From assembly GCA_025667525.1 (NCBI GenBank), contig JANFOE010000190.1, positions 188,501 to 252,500 on the forward strand: a stretch of DNA of 64,000 nt, read 5' to 3'. Position numbers and translations under genes: made by a program. Each line of letters opens with the position of its first letter. Position 1 is the first letter of the stretch. Under the pieces are notes generated by a model. That model was given only the letters and a program-made list of their open reading frames with translations, did no database searches and was not told the DNA's origin. Below, one piece after another: positions 60,129 through 64,000 of the stretch. This DNA comes from Glebionis coronaria (Eukaryota > Streptophyta > Magnoliopsida > Asterales > Asteraceae).

Positions 60129-61570
60129 TCGTGCTAGTGAAGGAGAATCAAATGATATCCATAATAATTCAATTATCAATGATAATACCGTTGAAACTTC
60201 CCCTGAAAACACCATTGAATGGATTGTATGTATTGTAAATTTACAGTTTGTTCATCACAATATTTTTATTCTGTTACTTCGTTTTTTATTCTTTACTTCA
60301 TTCTATTTTCATCATTTTTAAAAATTAGACAAATCAAGTGAGTGATCACAAGAGATTACAAAGAAATTCAAAGAAAAAATTGATGATACTGTTTACACTT
60401 TGACAAAGGTGTCTCAACCTCTGAAAAAACTTCTATTTTGGAGAATTTAAGGTATTATTTACATTTTAATTGATTCTTATGATTCATATTTTTTTTATAT
60501 GTACTCATTATTTGGATTTAAATTAGAAACACTCCGTATGGAACTCGGAAACCGAGAAAAGCGTAAGGAAAGCACGAGATGCACAAGCTTACGGACGCTA
60601 TGGTGAATTCTTTAGAGTCATGAGAGGTAAAATGGTGAAACCTATATTCATGAGTGACCTTACATGGACAAATTTTTTTTATCTCATTGGGCAACATGAA
60701 AGTATAAGTAGATTCAAGAAAAAAAAAATACACAAAATATTTTGAAAAGAGAAGGTTCCTCAACTCATATAGGAGGTTCAATCTAATTTAGCAAGCATAA
60801 AACCAAGCTAGTAAGTATATTAACAATTATTCGAGTCACTAGAAATTTTCTCTAGATACCACAGTAGCATATAATTTGTGTCGAGTCACTTGTATGGGTA
60901 GCTAGATATTACTTAAACTGTTCTGTAGTTGGTTCAGGTTGATTAGTAGATTGCTAGTTATATTTGGAATGTTGAATTTCCTAAAAGAATATTAAATTAT
61001 AGTATTTTGGAATAAGTATGTGTTGAAAACCTTATTTAAGTTTCTAAACAATACTTTGAGTTTCTAGTACTTTAAATTTACTTTAGGTAGAAGGCATATT
61101 TCATCCATGATACCAAGAACGTTAGACCGTAATTTAAAGGCCAAAGTAAAAAAAATTAATAAATAGTCATAAGGTTTTGCAAATAGGGGATTGTTTAGGA
61201 ACTAATCACCCTTTTTTATCACGAATTTTAATGTTTTGTTACCCAGTTTGCATTTAGTTTAAGTAAAACAGTGAGCCTTGGACTATGAGTATGATTCTTT
61301 AACAAAATTGTTTACTCAGGAACATACGTGTTGCGTGTAAGGAAATAAAGAGAGGAAAACCCACTTCTACACAAAGTCAGGTAGATGAAACTACACTTTA
61401 CACTAAGGCAACATGTGGTGCAAAGAAAAAGAACCTTGGTGCTGGGTCAAAAAGAGTTGATTATTTTAAAAATACACATTCTGAAAATGAAAAAATGAAT
61501 TACCAAGGTAAACTATAGGCGAGACAAAAAGTATATGAAAATAGAGAAAAAGGTCAACAAATTAAATAAA
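59930..61570 (+). pseudogene. Possible CACTA (Ptta/En/Spm-type) transposase remnants
   Basis: Three coding-like blocks in order, separated by intron-like DNA: minisatellite-coded RRQAESRQMETRP to NDIHNNSIINDNTVETSP (59980..60215); EITKKFKEKIDDTVYTLTKV (60350..60440); KARDAQAYGRYGEFFRVMRG then KPIFMSDLTWTNFFYL (60555..60680), where the KPxxMSDxxW layout recalls plant Ptta/En/Spm transposases; and KEIKRGKPTSTQSQVDETTL (61345..61400). Frames do not join. The match is by eye to a loosely remembered family; it may be another transposon-related protein. Confidence 0.35.
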
Positions 61571-62164
61571 ACACTTTAGATTGTGTGCAATTGTTTCAAT
61601 ATAGCCTGAGGAGATGCTCATCAAGGTCCCGATACTAACAAATCCCAAGCAGGTGAAAGTAAGATAGGACGATGACAATGATAGCCGTATGATGATGAGT
61701 TGATAACTGGTATTTATCTTTATGACGATGGTTCTGGTTTGTTTTTTTGGGTTTATTTTATTAGAAAAATGGTTTGTTTTAACTCAAAGACGATTATCGT
61801 GTCTTTTATATTAAGAGAATATTTATATCAAGAGAATATTTATGTTTAATACCAATATGTTATTATTTATAATATCACAACAATAGTGGGTAAGTTAGCT
61901 ATGAATATACCCATAAATTATTCATAGCAAAGATGTCAATGTTTGTGCATGATACTTACGCACGGTCATGTGTGTGGGAAATATTACCCATGAATTATGA
62001 TGGGCAAATTCAGGGCAATTTCACCCACATGTTTTTCACATGACTATGTGCGTGGTAAATTTTATTCTATGATTCTTGTGGGGAGTGTCTCTTACACACG
62101 ATTAGTGTTGTGGGAAATTTACCCACATAGTACCCACGAGTATGTCTCTGGGTGTTTTCTAGTG
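60837..62164. mobile_element. Candidate CACTA element ends
   Basis: CACTAGAAATTTTC at 60837 and GTGTTTTCTAGTG at 62152..62164 are inverted matches over CACTAGAAA, flanked on both sides by AGT (60834..60836, 62165..62167), the 3-bp duplication size of CACTA elements. The ends are short and subterminal repeats extend past the right end, so this may be coincidence or a nested arrangement. Confidence 0.35.
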
Positions 62165-62400
62165 AGTTAGAGTCTCCCATAAACAATTTACACATGAATG
62201 CCAAACAATCACCCACAAAATATGACGCGGGTGAACTTACCTACAGTATGAAAATGTTCTGGGAAAAATTAGCCTCGGATGTTTTACCCATATATGGTGA
62301 ATCGTGGGAAATTTGTGGGTATTACCTAGTTACCTACGAAAATATGGCTTTTACCCACAAATTTGGTTCGTGGCTATTCACTTGAATTCTTGTAATGATT
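61870..62400. repeat. Subterminal-type repeats, (C)GTGGGAAATTTACCCAC-like words
   Basis: Words such as GTGGGAAATTTACCCAC, GTGTGGGAAATATTACCCA, GTGGGAAATTTGTGGGTA and TTACCCACAAATTTGG recur in both orientations about every 30 to 60 bases. Clustered short inverted repeats near an end are typical of CACTA elements; TTCTTGTAATG at 62387..62397 is close to the common TTCTTGTAGTG end. Confidence 0.6.
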
Positions 62401-63573
62401 AGGGTTTTCTTATGATCTATGGTTTAATATTAGTAAATGTGATTATCCTCCTCTTAGATACTGATGTAAACTTAATTTAGGTCTTAGAAATTGTTTCTTA
62501 AGTGTCCAAAGAGTTCTTACACTTGGTTTAATGTTTTAGTTTAGGTAAACATGTAAAGACTAAAATACCTATTTTGACCTAATTTACAAGTCATGCATTG
62601 AAAATTGTACCTTGTGCATTAGGATACTTGTATATTATCTTAACATAATCTTATTATCTTAATGAAGTCCTATGAGTGTTTGTAGACTTTTCCTAAAAGA
62701 CTACGTTATGATTCTATGTAGATTTCTTAATATAAGGGTTTCTATATCATTAAGCCTAACGACTTTCTATTTTGGGTAATTAGGGTTTGCATCTTAATGT
62801 AATCTTATACTAAGTCTTATATAGTATGTTTATGACTTCTATGGGTTCTACATTCTAAGTTTAAGGGTTTATATAGGTTGATCATATTCTAAGGTTATTT
62901 AATTAAGCTTAAGGTTCTATGCTTTGAAAACTTGTACTTTATGCTTTAATAATTTGTAAATTGGTTTAAGAAAAATGTATGATTATATTATGATACTTAG
63001 CTGAGTTTTATAATTTGTTGCAAAATATTAGAGTCTAATTCGTTATATATTTGATTTTATATGCTAATCTTGGTTTTATGTCATTTTCTTGTAATTAGCT
63101 TGTGATTAGTGAATATTAGTGTTTTATGATTATTTACCTTTTTTTATATGGTAGATTAGAATTTTTATAACGTGTTTAATAATAGTACGTAGTTATTTTG
63201 TAGTTATGTTGCTTGAAATATTAGTTTATAAGGGATTTCTTTGGTTTCTATGGCTATTTAGGATATCCTTGTTGTATTTGAGTTGTTCTTATTCATTATT
63301 TGTACATATAGTTATCTTTAAAACTCAGACTTGATATATACATAGTGTATGTAACATATAGGCATATGTAGATGTGATAATTGGGATAGTGAGTATTCAT
63401 ATATTCAACAATTCAGTCATATATCATAATAAAAAGAAAAAATTTGTTAGTAAAATCACCTCTTTATTTATGAACATAGATATTACATTAGTCAAAACTA
63501 CTGGATGTTATAGTCTCTTCCACTTGTTTTGAATCTCTGTAGAATCACGTTTTCTTATGATTGTTACAAGTGT
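62401..63573. other. AT-rich stretch, nothing recognised
   Basis: No ORF above noise, no terminal repeats or RNA signals. Rich in TTAAGGTT and TAGGGTTT words. Confidence 0.4.
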
Positions 63574-63964
63574 TGTAATGATCTAAATAGTGGGAAAGGG
63601 ATTAAGAGCTAGAGAGAGAAAGTTAGAGAGAGAAAGGAGAGGATTAGAGAAAGAAAGATGTATTCATTAAATGTGAGAAACAAACAATGAGCAACCCCTC
63701 CTAACATGTTAGGAGGGGGTATGTATAGCCCACCCTACATGTGGGCTATATGGGCTATACTGTTTACATACTGGATCACGAGCATAATACTTGAATATAT
63801 CATTTGAGTGACCGATCCTTTCTAAATACGTAAAAATGTATTTCCAACAATCTCCCCCTAAGGGACGTCACTCCAAGTTACAATGTCCTAAATAGTCTAT
63901 AGCTCGTGATCTATGCTAACAATGATGTGACCGAGACTTTCCTTGGAAAAACGTATTTCCAACA
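63574..63964 (-). repeat. LTR of a C4-family relative
   Basis: Matches the C4 LTRs from the GAGAGAGAAAG region to TTTCCAACA, including CCTACATGTGGGCTATATGG and the inner LTR-edge/purine-tract duplicate (about 63823..63870). The outer end differs (TGTAATGATCTAAA instead of TGAAGGATCGTATT), so it is a subfamily, not a copy of C4. Confidence 0.82.
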
Positions 63965-64000
63965 ATCTCCCCCTAAGGGAGGTCACACCATTTTACAAAA
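63965..64000 (-). other. Purine tract of the C4 relative, element continues beyond the window
   Basis: On the minus strand GGTGTGACCTCCCTTAGG and GGGAGAT precede the LTR, as in C4, so this LTR is the 3' LTR of a minus-strand element whose interior lies to the right. Confidence 0.7.

Overview
This is plant nuclear DNA: AT-rich, with no bacterial-type operons, and made almost entirely of transposable elements. I found no intact host gene. Several families here are ones I remember as abundant in Asteraceae, especially the Tanacetum/Artemisia/Chrysanthemum group: a Sirevirus-like copia element with an accessory ORF behind pol, and a gag-only copia element. That assignment is from memory, not a search.

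Layout. A degenerate Ty3/gypsy element (G1, plus strand) spans 1..47815. Its 5' LTR is cut by the window edge and its 3' LTR is 44944..47815. A second gypsy element (G2, minus strand, 4469..43446, target duplication CCATA) sits inside the G1 reverse-transcriptase region. G2 itself received four insertions: (i) a gag-only LTR element with a tRNA-Asp-type primer site (E3, minus, 5013..11935) in its 3' LTR; (ii) a gene-capturing Helitron (16949..25722) in pol; (iii) a gag-only copia-type element (C4, minus, 27264..35913, duplication CATAT); (iv) an ORF1-only LINE (minus, 38590..40804, 14-bp duplication) in its 5' LTR. The two LTRs of each element act as uninterrupted references for each other, so the order of insertion can be read directly.

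Right of G1 lies a Sirevirus-like copia element (about 47967..58190) with an LTR, primer site, gag, protease, integrase, RT, RNase H and an extra downstream ORF. All coding parts are broken and no 3' LTR is visible. It is followed by a gypsy LTR fragment (about 58450..59067), a GC-richer minisatellite with transposase-like coding remnants, CACTA-like ends and subterminal repeats (about 59880..62400), plain AT-rich DNA, and one LTR of a C4 relative running off the window end.

Most notable: a Helitron carrying a SINA-type E3 ligase pseudogene with its intron and a receptor-kinase fragment; a GCGCTGACA motif scattered through the Sirevirus element, always in one codon phase where it is coding; a family-wide duplicated LTR edge plus polypurine tract inside C4 LTRs; two separate short-motif arrays in the C4 leader; and three elements that kept gag/ORF1 but have no recognisable polymerase region.
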